A model generated the notes under the pieces. It was not told where the DNA came from, ran no database searches, and was given only the letters and a program-made list of their open reading frames with translations. This document shows positions 50,290 through 59,258 of a stretch of 64,000 bases of DNA, piece after piece. How positions within the stretch are numbered: position 1 is the stretch's first letter; the number at the start of each line of letters is the position of its first letter. Source of the stretch: an uncultured Lachnospiraceae bacterium (GTDB lineage: Bacteria; Bacillota; Clostridia; Lachnospirales; Lachnospiraceae); the NCBI GenBank assembly GCA_910578645.1, contig CAJTQI010000006.1, positions 124,001-188,000 on the forward strand. Direction: 5' to 3'. The position numbers and the translations under genes are program-made.

Positions 50290-51248
50290 AACCTCATAAA
50301 TATATTGCGCCATAATTCCAATTGAATAAGCCCATAATAAAAGAGATGTTCCCGACTAAAATGTATCTTGTGTGCTTTTCCGCTCTTAGACATGCAGAGC
50401 AAAACGCCTTTCCAAAGTCCTCTTAAATAGACGCGCCCCAGCCCTTTTCTCATAAAGAAAAGAAACTTGATTGCAAATCCTGCACACAGCAGTGGCAAGT
50501 TTAATAACACCTGTATTGTCGGCATGTTTTTGTATATCAGATACACGCTGTTCCTAGATGTTAAATCCACTTTAAACTTATTGTGCCTTGAACCGGAAAA
50601 ACCGCTTCCCGCATGGTACACTACCGCATCCGGAATGTACAGATTTCGGTAACCATGGATTCTTGCCCGATACCCTAAGTCCACATCCTCTAAGTATGCA
50701 AAATGGTTTTCATCCATGACGCCCAACTCGTCAAACAGTTTTCTCCGGTAAATAGCCGCACCGCCGCAGGCAGAAAAAACAGGACATTTCTTGCGATAGT
50801 CCTGTACAGGCTTATCCTTCCCCCGGGCAAAGGCCCACCCCAAAGCGCAATAATAATCCCCCGCATCGTCAATCAACTCCGGTCGGTACATATTGCGCAT
50901 CTGGGCCGAGCCGGAAAACACCTCCGGATGCCGCTCCATCGGTTCTTCTAGAGCCCTCACAAATCCGCGTTCTGCTTCCGTATCATTATTGAGCAATATC
51001 ACATAGGTTGTCCTGCTGTTTGCTATTCCCACATTCACCGCCCTGCAGAAACCATAATTTTTGTCTAAGCAAACCAATTTTACTCCGGGAAACTGCTCTT
51101 TGACAACCTCTCTGCTGCCGTCCACAGAACCGTTATCCACCACAATTATCTCTGCCGGTTCCCCCATAAGAGAACGCAGACATTTCTCTATATATTGTAT
51201 CCCGTTATAATTGGGAATAATAATCGTAGAATGTATCTTCCGTTCCAT
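50283..51248 (-). CDS. Glycosyltransferase family 2
   Basis: A 321-residue GT2 starting MERKIHSTIIIPNYNGIQYI, with GAAGGGG upstream. Catalytic motifs: IIVVDNGSVDGSREVV, VILLNNDTE (DXD-type), then SACGGAAIYRRKLFDELG and LEDVDLGYRARIHGY. The C-terminal part is hydrophobic (VLLNLPLLCAGFAIKFLFFM), suggesting membrane association. It looks like WcaE/rhamnosyltransferase types in surface polymer loci. It lies last in the block with the two-domain GT genes. Confidence 0.9.
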   Translation of the reverse strand: MERKIHSTIIIPNYNGIQYIEKCLRSLMGEPAEIIVVDNGSVDGSREVVKEQFPGVKLVCLDKNYGFCRAVNVGIANSRTTYVILLNNDTEAERGFVRALEEPMERHPEVFSGSAQMRNMYRPELIDDAGDYYCALGWAFARGKDKPVQDYRKKCPVFSACGGAAIYRRKLFDELGVMDENHFAYLEDVDLGYRARIHGYRNLYIPDAVVYHAGSGFSGSRHNKFKVDLTSRNSVYLIYKNMPTIQVLLNLPLLCAGFAIKFLFFMRKGLGRVYLRGLWKGVLLCMSKSGKAHKIHFSREHLFYYGLIQLELWRNIFMRLS

Positions 51249-51342
51249 GTCAATCCATGCCCCTTCCACAAACTCTCTATTGCGCCCTCCGGCATTTCCA
51301 ATCTCACTCCTTGCCAACTGTCATTATATGCTGTAAGACATC

Positions 51343-52788
51343 TCAGTTTCTCGAAAAAGCCGCACCGGATGCAGACATCAACATTCCCGGATTCCATAAC
51401 ACAAGATATCCCTGACTCCATGCTGCCCTGGACAGTTCCAGGCTCAGTTTGCGATATCCCGCCTCATCGCATGTTAGTCCGGTAATATCTGCAATCTTCA
51501 TCCGGGCAGAATGCTTCCCCTTCCCGCAGCGGATTGTCCGTTCTCTATAGGGCAGCCCGGTGATATGTTCAAACTCTCCCTGCAACTCCCCCCTTACCCG
51601 CATACAGCGGATATCCACCGCGGGCACATCCTGCTTCATAGCCGCCCGGTGGGTGCTGCCTCCGCTGTATTCCTTATATAAACCCTCATAGAGACATCTT
51701 CCGGCCACATCCATAGCGCCTGCGCAAATCCGTCCATGAGCATCTAAAATCCTTCCCCCTACAATCCCCACATCTTCTCTGACTGTCAGGATATGCGGCT
51801 GATACACAATATCGTAAAATCCAAGATGCAGACTATGCCTCACCTCAACCTGCCATCCTCTATCGCTGCAAAAATCCGTCAGCGCCGCCCGGCCCGCCTC
51901 GTAGGCATATGTCTTGCTGGCAGCATTCTCCGCCGTAGAATCTGCATGGCAACGCCAATGATAAAGAATATGGGGAATATGGACAATTCTGTCCTTCATT
52001 TCTTGTACAGGTGTTATTTTATATAATTCCCCCACAATACGCAACACCAAGTCATAGTCCTGCGCCCCATCAAATTCCCTGCGTAACCGCAGTCTTTTCA
52101 AAAGTCCGGCTTCTACCGCCATGAAGTGGCAAATATAGTTGTTTGACATAATTAAATCAAGATTAAACTCTTGTTTTCTGTGTGGATTTATATAAAAACT
52201 GCTGTTATTATCATATTTATCTTCGTCCGAGTAAAGAAGTGCAGGCATAATGCCTCTTTGTTTTGCGTACTGAATCTGCGCCGCCATCTGATATAAAGCA
52301 TCAGGCGCAAGGAAGTCGTCATGGTCAAGCAGTGCGATATAGTCTCCCGCCGCCAATGCGATGGCTGCATTGGTATTGCAGGATATACCTTTATTCTCTG
52401 CAAGCCGCCTGTATTTCATACGACAGTCACCGCTCTTGCTTATGATTTCCTCCACAACGCTTTCCACACCGCGGCCAATGCTGGCATCCGCTATAATCAA
52501 CTCCCATTTTGTATAACTCTGTCTGCGCACAGATGCAATCATCTCACGCAAAAATGTTTCTTTTGTCTCATAAGCAGGCACCACAATGCTGAATAATTCA
52601 GGATAATTTTTACTTTTCCTGCGCTGCGCTTTCAAAACTTCATCGGATGGCTCTTTATAGTAGTAGTCCGCCTTGCGCGCCTCCTCAATCCGTTCCTTCG
52701 CTGCATAGAACGCATGGCGGACACCGTTTTTCTTAACATAATTGACAGTCTTTCTCAAATTGCTGACTTTCCATATTTTATTTCCCAC
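51343..52788 (-). CDS. Glycosyltransferase family 2, with degenerate second half
   Basis: About 481 residues. The GTG start at 52788 is eight bases after AGGGGG; an earlier TTG is possible. The first domain is a full GT2: FSIVVPAYETKETFLREMIA, IALLDHDDFLAPDALY (DXD). The second half, from about residue 300, resembles the second GT2 domain of its longer neighbours (HSLHLGFYDIVYQ ... VGIVGGRILDAHGRICAGA) but it lacks the DXD and seems cut short, ending in a hydrophobic LVLWNPGMLM segment. Probably an enzyme with a single active centre. Confidence 0.85.
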   Translation of the reverse strand: MGNKIWKVSNLRKTVNYVKKNGVRHAFYAAKERIEEARKADYYYKEPSDEVLKAQRRKSKNYPELFSIVVPAYETKETFLREMIASVRRQSYTKWELIIADASIGRGVESVVEEIISKSGDCRMKYRRLAENKGISCNTNAAIALAAGDYIALLDHDDFLAPDALYQMAAQIQYAKQRGIMPALLYSDEDKYDNNSSFYINPHRKQEFNLDLIMSNNYICHFMAVEAGLLKRLRLRREFDGAQDYDLVLRIVGELYKITPVQEMKDRIVHIPHILYHWRCHADSTAENAASKTYAYEAGRAALTDFCSDRGWQVEVRHSLHLGFYDIVYQPHILTVREDVGIVGGRILDAHGRICAGAMDVAGRCLYEGLYKEYSGGSTHRAAMKQDVPAVDIRCMRVRGELQGEFEHITGLPYRERTIRCGKGKHSARMKIADITGLTCDEAGYRKLSLELSRAAWSQGYLVLWNPGMLMSASGAAFSRN

Positions 52789-52820
52789 TGCCAAGCCCCC
52801 TTACAAGTTTCAAAAAGAAC

Positions 52821-52847
52821 CATCGCCCTGCTCCACGCAGGGCGATG
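52821..52847 (-). terminator. Terminator after the phosphoglucomutase gene
   Basis: 11-bp perfect stem CATCGCCCTGC / GCAGGGCGATG, 5-base loop, followed on the minus strand by GTTCTTTTTG. A strong intrinsic terminator 25 bases past the stop codon. Confidence 0.92.
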
Positions 52848-52871
52848 TCACCTTCTTTATCATTTCATTTT

Positions 52872-54593
52872 CTACAGATATGCTTTCAAATCTTCTGTCA
52901 GTTTATCCAGTCTCTCCTGTGCGTCTTCTAAGCTAGTGCCTTTGACACCCATATAGAACTTAATTTTCGGCTCTGTGCCGGAAGGACGTGCACAACACCA
53001 GGAATCATTCGTCAACTCGAAATAGAGTACGTTAGACTGTGGAAGCCCGGTGCTCCCTTCTTCGCCTGATTCCGGTTTCAATGTCTTACCCGTCGTATAA
53101 TCCCTAAATTCTTTTACCTTCAAGTCACCGAACTCCTTGGGCGGATTGCTCCTTAACTTATTCATCAGCTCTTCAATCTGCTGGGCGCCGTCAATCCCTT
53201 TCATCGTGATGGAGTACTGGCTTTCCTTGAAGTAACCATATTTATCGTACAGCGCAATCATCTGGTCCCATACGGTCCTGCCGTTCTTCTTGCACCATGC
53301 GGCCATCTCGCACAGACACATAACTGCCACGATAGCGTCCTTATCTCTCGCATGGGTTCCTGCCAGGCATCCGTAGCTCTCTTCCAAACCGAAGACATAA
53401 TTGTTGGAACCTGTCTGCTCGAAAAGCTTAATCTGCTCACCGATAAATTTAAATCCTGTGAGCACTTCGATAAATTTCACTTTATAGTCATCCGAAATAG
53501 CACGGGCCATATTGGTGGTAACGATGGTCGTAACAAGCGCAGGATTCTCAGGCATCCTACCTGTCGCAGTGCGCTCCCTCAGAAGGTATTCCGCAATCAG
53601 CATACCGGACATATTACCCGTAAACGGAACATACTCCCCGGACTTGGTATCAAGGGCATAGATGCCCAGTCTGTCCGCATCAGGGTCTGTGGCGAGGACA
53701 ATATCCGCATTCTTTTCTTTCGCCAATTTCAACGCAAGGGTAAACGCCTTGGGGTCTTCCGGGTTGGGATAATCCAGGGTTGTAAAATCCGGGTCGGGCA
53801 TCTCCTGTTCAGGCACTACATAGACATTCTTAAAGCCAAGTTCCGACAAAATTCTCCTGACCGGCACATTTCCTGTTCCATTGAAGGGCGAATACACAAT
53901 CTTCATGTCCTCCGCCATCTCCTGAATCACTTCCGGATGGATAATCTGCTTCTTCAGCTCTTCCATGTACCTGTCGTCGATTTCTTTACCGATTACGACA
54001 TAAAGCCCCGCTTTCTTCGCCTCTTCCTTATCCATGGTCTTCACGGTATGGTAATCCGTCACATTATTTACTTCCGTGATAATCTCTTTATCCTTCGGCG
54101 CAGTAACCTGGGCACCGTCCTCCCAATAACACTTATATCCGTTATATTCCGGCGGATTATGGCTGGCCGTAATTACTATACCCGAAATACAGCCTAACTC
54201 ACGCAGCGCAAAGGATAATTCCGGGGTGGGCCTGAGTGCATCGAACACATATGCTTTAATGCCGTTGGCCGCCAGACAAAGAGCCGCTTCGTCTGCAAAT
54301 TCGGGGGACATCCTTCTGGAATCATATGCGATGGCAACTCCCTTATCTTCGCCGCCCTGTTTCTTTATGTAATTAGCCAGACCCTGTGTAGCCTTACGCA
54401 CCGTGTAAATATTCATACGGTTCGTTCCTGCACCGATTACGCCGCGCAAACCGCCTGTACCAAATGCAAGTTCTTTGTAAAAACGGTCTTCAATCTCTTT
54501 CTCATCATTCCTGATTGCCAGAAGCTCCTGTTTTGTCGCGTCATCGAAATAGGAGTCTTCTACCCAAAAGTCAAATTGTTCTTTGTAACCCAT
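52872..54593 (-). CDS. pgcA: Phosphoglucomutase / phospho-sugar mutase
   Basis: A 573-residue alpha-D-phosphohexomutase of the PgcA type. Active serine in VITASHNPPEYNGYK, magnesium site in LATDPDADRLGIY, sugar-binding GLEESYG and phosphate-binding SGTEPKIKFYMG near the end. GGAGG precedes the ATG. It converts glucose-6-phosphate and glucose-1-phosphate, giving precursor for UDP-glucose and the surface polymer. Located inside the polysaccharide locus. It could also feed the glgC pathway. Confidence 0.95.
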   Translation of the reverse strand: MGYKEQFDFWVEDSYFDDATKQELLAIRNDEKEIEDRFYKELAFGTGGLRGVIGAGTNRMNIYTVRKATQGLANYIKKQGGEDKGVAIAYDSRRMSPEFADEAALCLAANGIKAYVFDALRPTPELSFALRELGCISGIVITASHNPPEYNGYKCYWEDGAQVTAPKDKEIITEVNNVTDYHTVKTMDKEEAKKAGLYVVIGKEIDDRYMEELKKQIIHPEVIQEMAEDMKIVYSPFNGTGNVPVRRILSELGFKNVYVVPEQEMPDPDFTTLDYPNPEDPKAFTLALKLAKEKNADIVLATDPDADRLGIYALDTKSGEYVPFTGNMSGMLIAEYLLRERTATGRMPENPALVTTIVTTNMARAISDDYKVKFIEVLTGFKFIGEQIKLFEQTGSNNYVFGLEESYGCLAGTHARDKDAIVAVMCLCEMAAWCKKNGRTVWDQMIALYDKYGYFKESQYSITMKGIDGAQQIEELMNKLRSNPPKEFGDLKVKEFRDYTTGKTLKPESGEEGSTGLPQSNVLYFELTNDSWCCARPSGTEPKIKFYMGVKGTSLEDAQERLDKLTEDLKAYL

Positions 54594-54717
54594 TGTCCTA
54601 CCTCCATATAATTTTTTCCCAAAAAGTTATGTGCAGGAAAATGCTCTCCGCGCACACTTCTTGCCCTCTATTCTACCACAATGTGATTCCACTCGTAAAC
54701 ACATTTTGGAAATTCGG

Positions 54718-56718
54718 CTACCGGGCAGTACGCAGTGCGAAATCGCTCCTGTCAAGAGAAAAATTAGGATTGTAATAGGGGTCCCCCTTCTCCAGCACTT
54801 CTTTCCATTTTTCTCTAAAAGCGGCAGACTCCCTGTTATAACGCTCCGCATTGGCTCCTGTACTGTCCGTTCCGCGCGAAATCGACTCAAAATGGTACAG
54901 CTCCACAAACGGCGTAAACACATTGACATACCCTGCCTTCCATGCACGGATGCACAAATCCACGTCATTTAAAGAGACCGCAAAGTCTTCATCCAAACCG
55001 CCAAGCCGTGTAAACAATGATTTTCTCATCATCAGACAAGCCCCTGTCACCGCCATCACGTTCTGTGCATAGCATAACCTCCCCATATAGCCCAGATTAT
55101 TGCTACTCACACGGTAATGGCTATGCCCCGCCGTCCTATGCTGTCCCAGCCCGAGTACTACGCCTGCATGCTGAATCGTCCGGTCTTCATAGTAAAGCTT
55201 GGCGCCCACCGCACCCACATCCTGTCTCTGGGCATACATAAGCAACTCTTCAATCCAGTCAAGCGTAATCACCTGCGTATCATTGTTCAGCAGAATAATA
55301 TATTCTCCCCGCGCCTCGGATACGCCCAGATTATTAATCTTAGAGTAATTGAACTCTCCGTGGTATTGGAATACACGGATATTCGGCGTCTCCTGGAGCG
55401 TCTTATAATAATCAAAGATTTCGTCGCTCCCACTGTTATTCTCCACCACGATAATCTCATAGTTGTCATAGGTGCTCTTCTCCTCAATGGAAGTAATGCA
55501 CCGCCGTAAATCTTCGATATGGTCTTTGTTGGGAATGATAATGCTCACCATCGGATTTCCCTGTATCTCATACTTAATCTGGAAAATCGTCTCGAAAGCC
55601 TTGGTGGAACTGATTTCAAAGTTCTCAAACCCTTGTTCCTTAAGATGGGACGCCACGGCTCCCTTTGCCGCCTCGATGGCGTAGCTCTTGGCACTGATAT
55701 CCGCAGCCACACTGCCCGCATGGGAGCGCCAGTAATAAAGCAGTTTGGGTACGTGCACCACACACCTGGCCCTGCCTGTAAGACGCAAAATCATATCATG
55801 GTCCTGGCTGCCGTCGAACTGTGGACGAAATAGCTGCATTCCTGTCAGAAGATTCTTATCAAAAGCGCTGAAATGACAGATATAATTATTCGCGCGCAGA
55901 TTATCTGGCGCAAAATCCGGCTTAAAATGCAGGGTAATCATATCGTCAATCGTCTTGTTCCCCTTAAATGTCGCTTCGTCGCAATAAATATAGTCTGCGC
56001 CTTTGTCGCAGATAACTTTCATATATTCATACAGCACGCTAGGGTGCAGCACATCATCATGGTCAAACAATGCGATATAATCCCCTGAAGCCATACCAAG
56101 GCAGGCGTTCGTATTCCCGGAAATCCCTTCATTCTTCGGCAGCTTCCGGTAAACAATGCGTGAATCCCCGGATGCATATTCCCTGCAAATCTGCTCCACT
56201 TCACTATGCTCACCATCGGAACCGTCCGCAAGGCATAGCTCCCATCTGCCATATGTCTGTGCCTGGACAGAGCCAATCGCCTGGTGCAAAAATTTGACAG
56301 GCGTATTGTAGAGTGGCATAAGGATACTGAATTTAATATCTTTGCTAAATTTTTCCTCACTTTGACGCTTCGCTTCCTGTGCGTCCGGGAAACTCGCCGT
56401 GCCATGCCTGGTCCTTGCTTTGCGCTCGATGCTCTTCGCATTTAGCTTGCGCAGGACGCCTTTTATGCTGCCGTAATAACCTAACCGTTCCTTCGTCCGC
56501 CGTACCCAATGCACGAAGGAACGCAAAGGTTTGGACAACCGCCAGAATATGCTGCCCTTAATACGGGCAAGCCGTGCCTCCAATTCCCCGTTCTTTCGCT
56601 CCGCCTCATTCAGTTTACCCGCAAGCACACTGCCCTTGTCGCGCTCACGCTCGTAAGCCGCCTTGTAAAACCGCAGCGCCTCTTCCTCCGACATCTGGTT
56701 TTGTTGTCTTTGTTCCAT
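54718..56718 (-). CDS. Bidomain GT2 glycosyltransferase
   Basis: A 666-residue protein with a coiled-coil-like N-terminus (residues 10-55) and a basic segment, then two GT2 domains. Domain 1 (about 128-370): FSILMPLYNTPVKFLHQAI, IALFDHDDVL; domain 2 (about 388-650): VSIIIPNKDHIEDLRRCIT, YIILLNNDTQVI, NDVDLCIRAWKAGY. The C-terminal end is close to that of rhamnan/teichoic-type polymerases. Two domains with two DXD motifs suggest that it adds two sugars alternately. GGAAGG precedes the ATG. No membrane segment is visible. Confidence 0.9.
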   Translation of the reverse strand: MEQRQQNQMSEEEALRFYKAAYERERDKGSVLAGKLNEAERKNGELEARLARIKGSIFWRLSKPLRSFVHWVRRTKERLGYYGSIKGVLRKLNAKSIERKARTRHGTASFPDAQEAKRQSEEKFSKDIKFSILMPLYNTPVKFLHQAIGSVQAQTYGRWELCLADGSDGEHSEVEQICREYASGDSRIVYRKLPKNEGISGNTNACLGMASGDYIALFDHDDVLHPSVLYEYMKVICDKGADYIYCDEATFKGNKTIDDMITLHFKPDFAPDNLRANNYICHFSAFDKNLLTGMQLFRPQFDGSQDHDMILRLTGRARCVVHVPKLLYYWRSHAGSVAADISAKSYAIEAAKGAVASHLKEQGFENFEISSTKAFETIFQIKYEIQGNPMVSIIIPNKDHIEDLRRCITSIEEKSTYDNYEIIVVENNSGSDEIFDYYKTLQETPNIRVFQYHGEFNYSKINNLGVSEARGEYIILLNNDTQVITLDWIEELLMYAQRQDVGAVGAKLYYEDRTIQHAGVVLGLGQHRTAGHSHYRVSSNNLGYMGRLCYAQNVMAVTGACLMMRKSLFTRLGGLDEDFAVSLNDVDLCIRAWKAGYVNVFTPFVELYHFESISRGTDSTGANAERYNRESAAFREKWKEVLEKGDPYYNPNFSLDRSDFALRTAR

Positions 56719-56769
56719 TGATTATCCTTCCCATCAACCGTCTATATGGAAAATCTTTCATTTTTCATT

Positions 56770-56883
56770 TCATCTCTGCGTTTCTTTTGTCTCAACTTCT
56801 GTTGAGACAGAGCATGTATCAAGTTTGTGGCAAGCAATGCGCGGACACAAATCTCGCAATTGAAAATTTTAATTTTCAATTTT
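56770..56883 (-). repeat. Three-hairpin intergenic repeat, copy D
   Basis: Complete copy: CATCTCTGCG edge, GTCTCAACTTCTGTTGAGAC, AAGTTTGTG / CACAAATCTC, and AATTGAAAATT / AATTTTCAATT. It occupies the gap between two GT2 genes of the same operon. Confidence 0.85.
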
Positions 56884-56894
56884 CACCTATACAT

Positions 56895-59255
56895 TTATAT
56901 TTCGCAAGTCATACCGCTCCATGCAAGCTGCTTATCGCCATTTAATTGATTGACATACAGCATCCCTATCTGATAAGTGCCGGACACCAAGTCATCCCGA
57001 AGCACCCGAAGCACAAATCCCGCCAGACAGACATTTTTCTCCATCGGCAGAATCGCCTCCACATCCTTACGATACCAGTTCTCCGGCATTGCAGTATAAT
57101 CATCACCGTCCACGCGTCTCAATAACAGATGTTTTTCATAAACTGCATTGTCTGCGCCGGGCAGATAACACCACCCCATAATCCAAAGAATATCCGGCTC
57201 CTCCATATGAATCTTATGCTGCAGTTCAGCTCTGTCGATGGTAAGCTGCAGCCGCCCTATGCCGGCTTTCCTGCTTAGCTCCGCCGGAACCGGGCTCACC
57301 CCGACAGTCCGCAAATGTTCCTCATAGGGAAATTTATAATTGCACACATAGTCTGAGGCATTGTCAATCAGAGCCTTATTATAAAAAGGCTCCCATCCCA
57401 TCATCTGCGGATGTTTCGCATAAAGGTTCTCTTTCTCCTGAAGAAGTCTGTTCCACTTTCCGCCATCCTGCTCATCTAGTCCCCTGCTCAAAGACTCATG
57501 GTGGAACAATACCGCGTCATTGCGCTGTACATTATAATACCCCGCCTCTATCAGTTTAAAGCACAAGTCCACATCATTATAAGAAACCGCCATAGACTCG
57601 TCCATGCCGCCCACTTCTTCGTATTTCTTACGGCTTACCATAAGACATGCCGCCGTCACGCCAACCATATCATAGGCCACTCTGTTACGGCCATAGTAAT
57701 AGTCCCTGTCATCCGGAAACGTAACAAGCTTATGGGAGGGGCCGATTCCCATATTGGTAATGCCCACATGCTGTATCTTCTGGGTGTCCGCATACCATAA
57801 TTTCGCGCCCACCGCACCCACATGCTGCTGCAACGCCTGTCCTGCCATTCTCCTAAGCCAACTCTGCTCTATAATCTCAATGTCGTCGTTCATAAACAAA
57901 AGCAAGTCGCCCCGGGCCTTTGCCGCACCTATGTTACACATTTTGGAAAAGTTGAAATCCATTTCTTCATAGAGATAAGTAAACCCATACTCCTGCCGCA
58001 GTTCTTCCATCTTGGCACGGTTTTGTTCGTTGCTCCCGTTGTCCACCACTATCCACTCATAATACCGATAGTCCGTCTTCTTCCGGAAGGATGAAAGACA
58101 CCGCCTCAGCACATCGGGATGGTCTTTTGACGGAATAATGACAGAAACTTCATGATGCGGCGCCACACGCCGGTCTGCGGCGCGCGCACGCGCACATCGC
58201 TCCGCGCCGGAAATGGATGTATCATAGATGATATGATACAGTTCCGGCTCCTGTCCGCTCACCAGACTGCCTTTCATGCCCCGTCTCTTAAGCGCCGCTT
58301 CCCGCACGGCCACATACTCCGCATCCGCACCGGTCAAATACCTGCCCTTCGCCAACTCTTCTTCCAGGCGTTTTTCCACAATACAGATTTTTTCTTCCGG
58401 TGTCCCACATTCCCCAAGCTCTTTCAACACTTCCGGCCCAGGTTCATAGGCCCGGTGGTAAAGCACACCGTCGATATGCTGTATTCCCTCCTGTAAAGAC
58501 GCGCCTTCCAGACGGCACCGCCTGAATGCCTCTTCTTCCAGGCATAAACACAAATCATAAAATCTTACCGACTGACCCGTTTGTTTTGTACGGCTCTCCA
58601 CACCTTGTCCGGAGAGCACCCCGGACAACAAATCTGCTTTCACTGCCACCAGATGTCCCCAATAGTTAAAAGATAATAGTGTATCCGGTGAATAACCAGG
58701 CTTGAACCATGGCTGCATACGATTGGACAAATCCTCCCAGTAGAAATCTTCATCTCCATATGCCAGTTTGCAAGATTTATTTTTATTAAAACATGAATTA
58801 ACTTTTGAAAATGTGCTTCTGTCAATATATCCCTTGCCATATACAAGAAGTATAATATTCGACTCCGGAATAGGGAGAGACTTCCATCCGTTCACAAAAA
58901 AACATTCGTTATTGTAACGTGCGTCATCTTCTTCACGTATCCATTCCAGATATGGATGCCTCTGTTTGCTGACCTCTTCCTGATAATGCAGCAAGCTTTG
59001 ATTTGCCTCTCCCTCTCCACCCCTTGGCCGACTGCGATGCATACCATTTTTCACACCATGATACAGCTTACGGAAAGGAGCCGTCATTTTCCAGAAAGGA
59101 TTGGCATAGATACGGTTCAGATTATCGCATAAATCAGCCTGCCGTCTCTCGGCATCCGCAATCTTCCCCGCGAACACAATATTCTTTTTACGTTCTTGCT
59201 CATATGCGGCCGCATAATATGCTGCCCAGCCATAACGGTTCCCTTGTCCACTCAT
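56895..59255 (-). CDS. Large GT2-type glycosyltransferase with C-terminal beta domain
   Basis: A 786-residue protein. The N-terminus (WAAYYAAAYEQERKKNIV) is like that of the 666-residue neighbour. The first part (about 80-340) is a degenerate GT2-like domain without a DXD; the second (about 370-620) is a full GT2: VSVIIPSKDHPDVLRRCLS, LLLFMNDDIEII, VSYNDVDLCFKLIEAGY. The last 120 residues form a beta-rich domain (RLQLTIDRAEL ... YQIGMLYVNQLNG) probably for substrate recognition. The ATG lies 3 bases beyond the stop of the upstream methyltransferase-kinase gene, so it is coupled. Confidence 0.88.
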   Translation of the reverse strand: MSGQGNRYGWAAYYAAAYEQERKKNIVFAGKIADAERRQADLCDNLNRIYANPFWKMTAPFRKLYHGVKNGMHRSRPRGGEGEANQSLLHYQEEVSKQRHPYLEWIREEDDARYNNECFFVNGWKSLPIPESNIILLVYGKGYIDRSTFSKVNSCFNKNKSCKLAYGDEDFYWEDLSNRMQPWFKPGYSPDTLLSFNYWGHLVAVKADLLSGVLSGQGVESRTKQTGQSVRFYDLCLCLEEEAFRRCRLEGASLQEGIQHIDGVLYHRAYEPGPEVLKELGECGTPEEKICIVEKRLEEELAKGRYLTGADAEYVAVREAALKRRGMKGSLVSGQEPELYHIIYDTSISGAERCARARAADRRVAPHHEVSVIIPSKDHPDVLRRCLSSFRKKTDYRYYEWIVVDNGSNEQNRAKMEELRQEYGFTYLYEEMDFNFSKMCNIGAAKARGDLLLFMNDDIEIIEQSWLRRMAGQALQQHVGAVGAKLWYADTQKIQHVGITNMGIGPSHKLVTFPDDRDYYYGRNRVAYDMVGVTAACLMVSRKKYEEVGGMDESMAVSYNDVDLCFKLIEAGYYNVQRNDAVLFHHESLSRGLDEQDGGKWNRLLQEKENLYAKHPQMMGWEPFYNKALIDNASDYVCNYKFPYEEHLRTVGVSPVPAELSRKAGIGRLQLTIDRAELQHKIHMEEPDILWIMGWCYLPGADNAVYEKHLLLRRVDGDDYTAMPENWYRKDVEAILPMEKNVCLAGFVLRVLRDDLVSGTYQIGMLYVNQLNGDKQLAWSGMTCEI

Positions 59256-59258
59256 CTG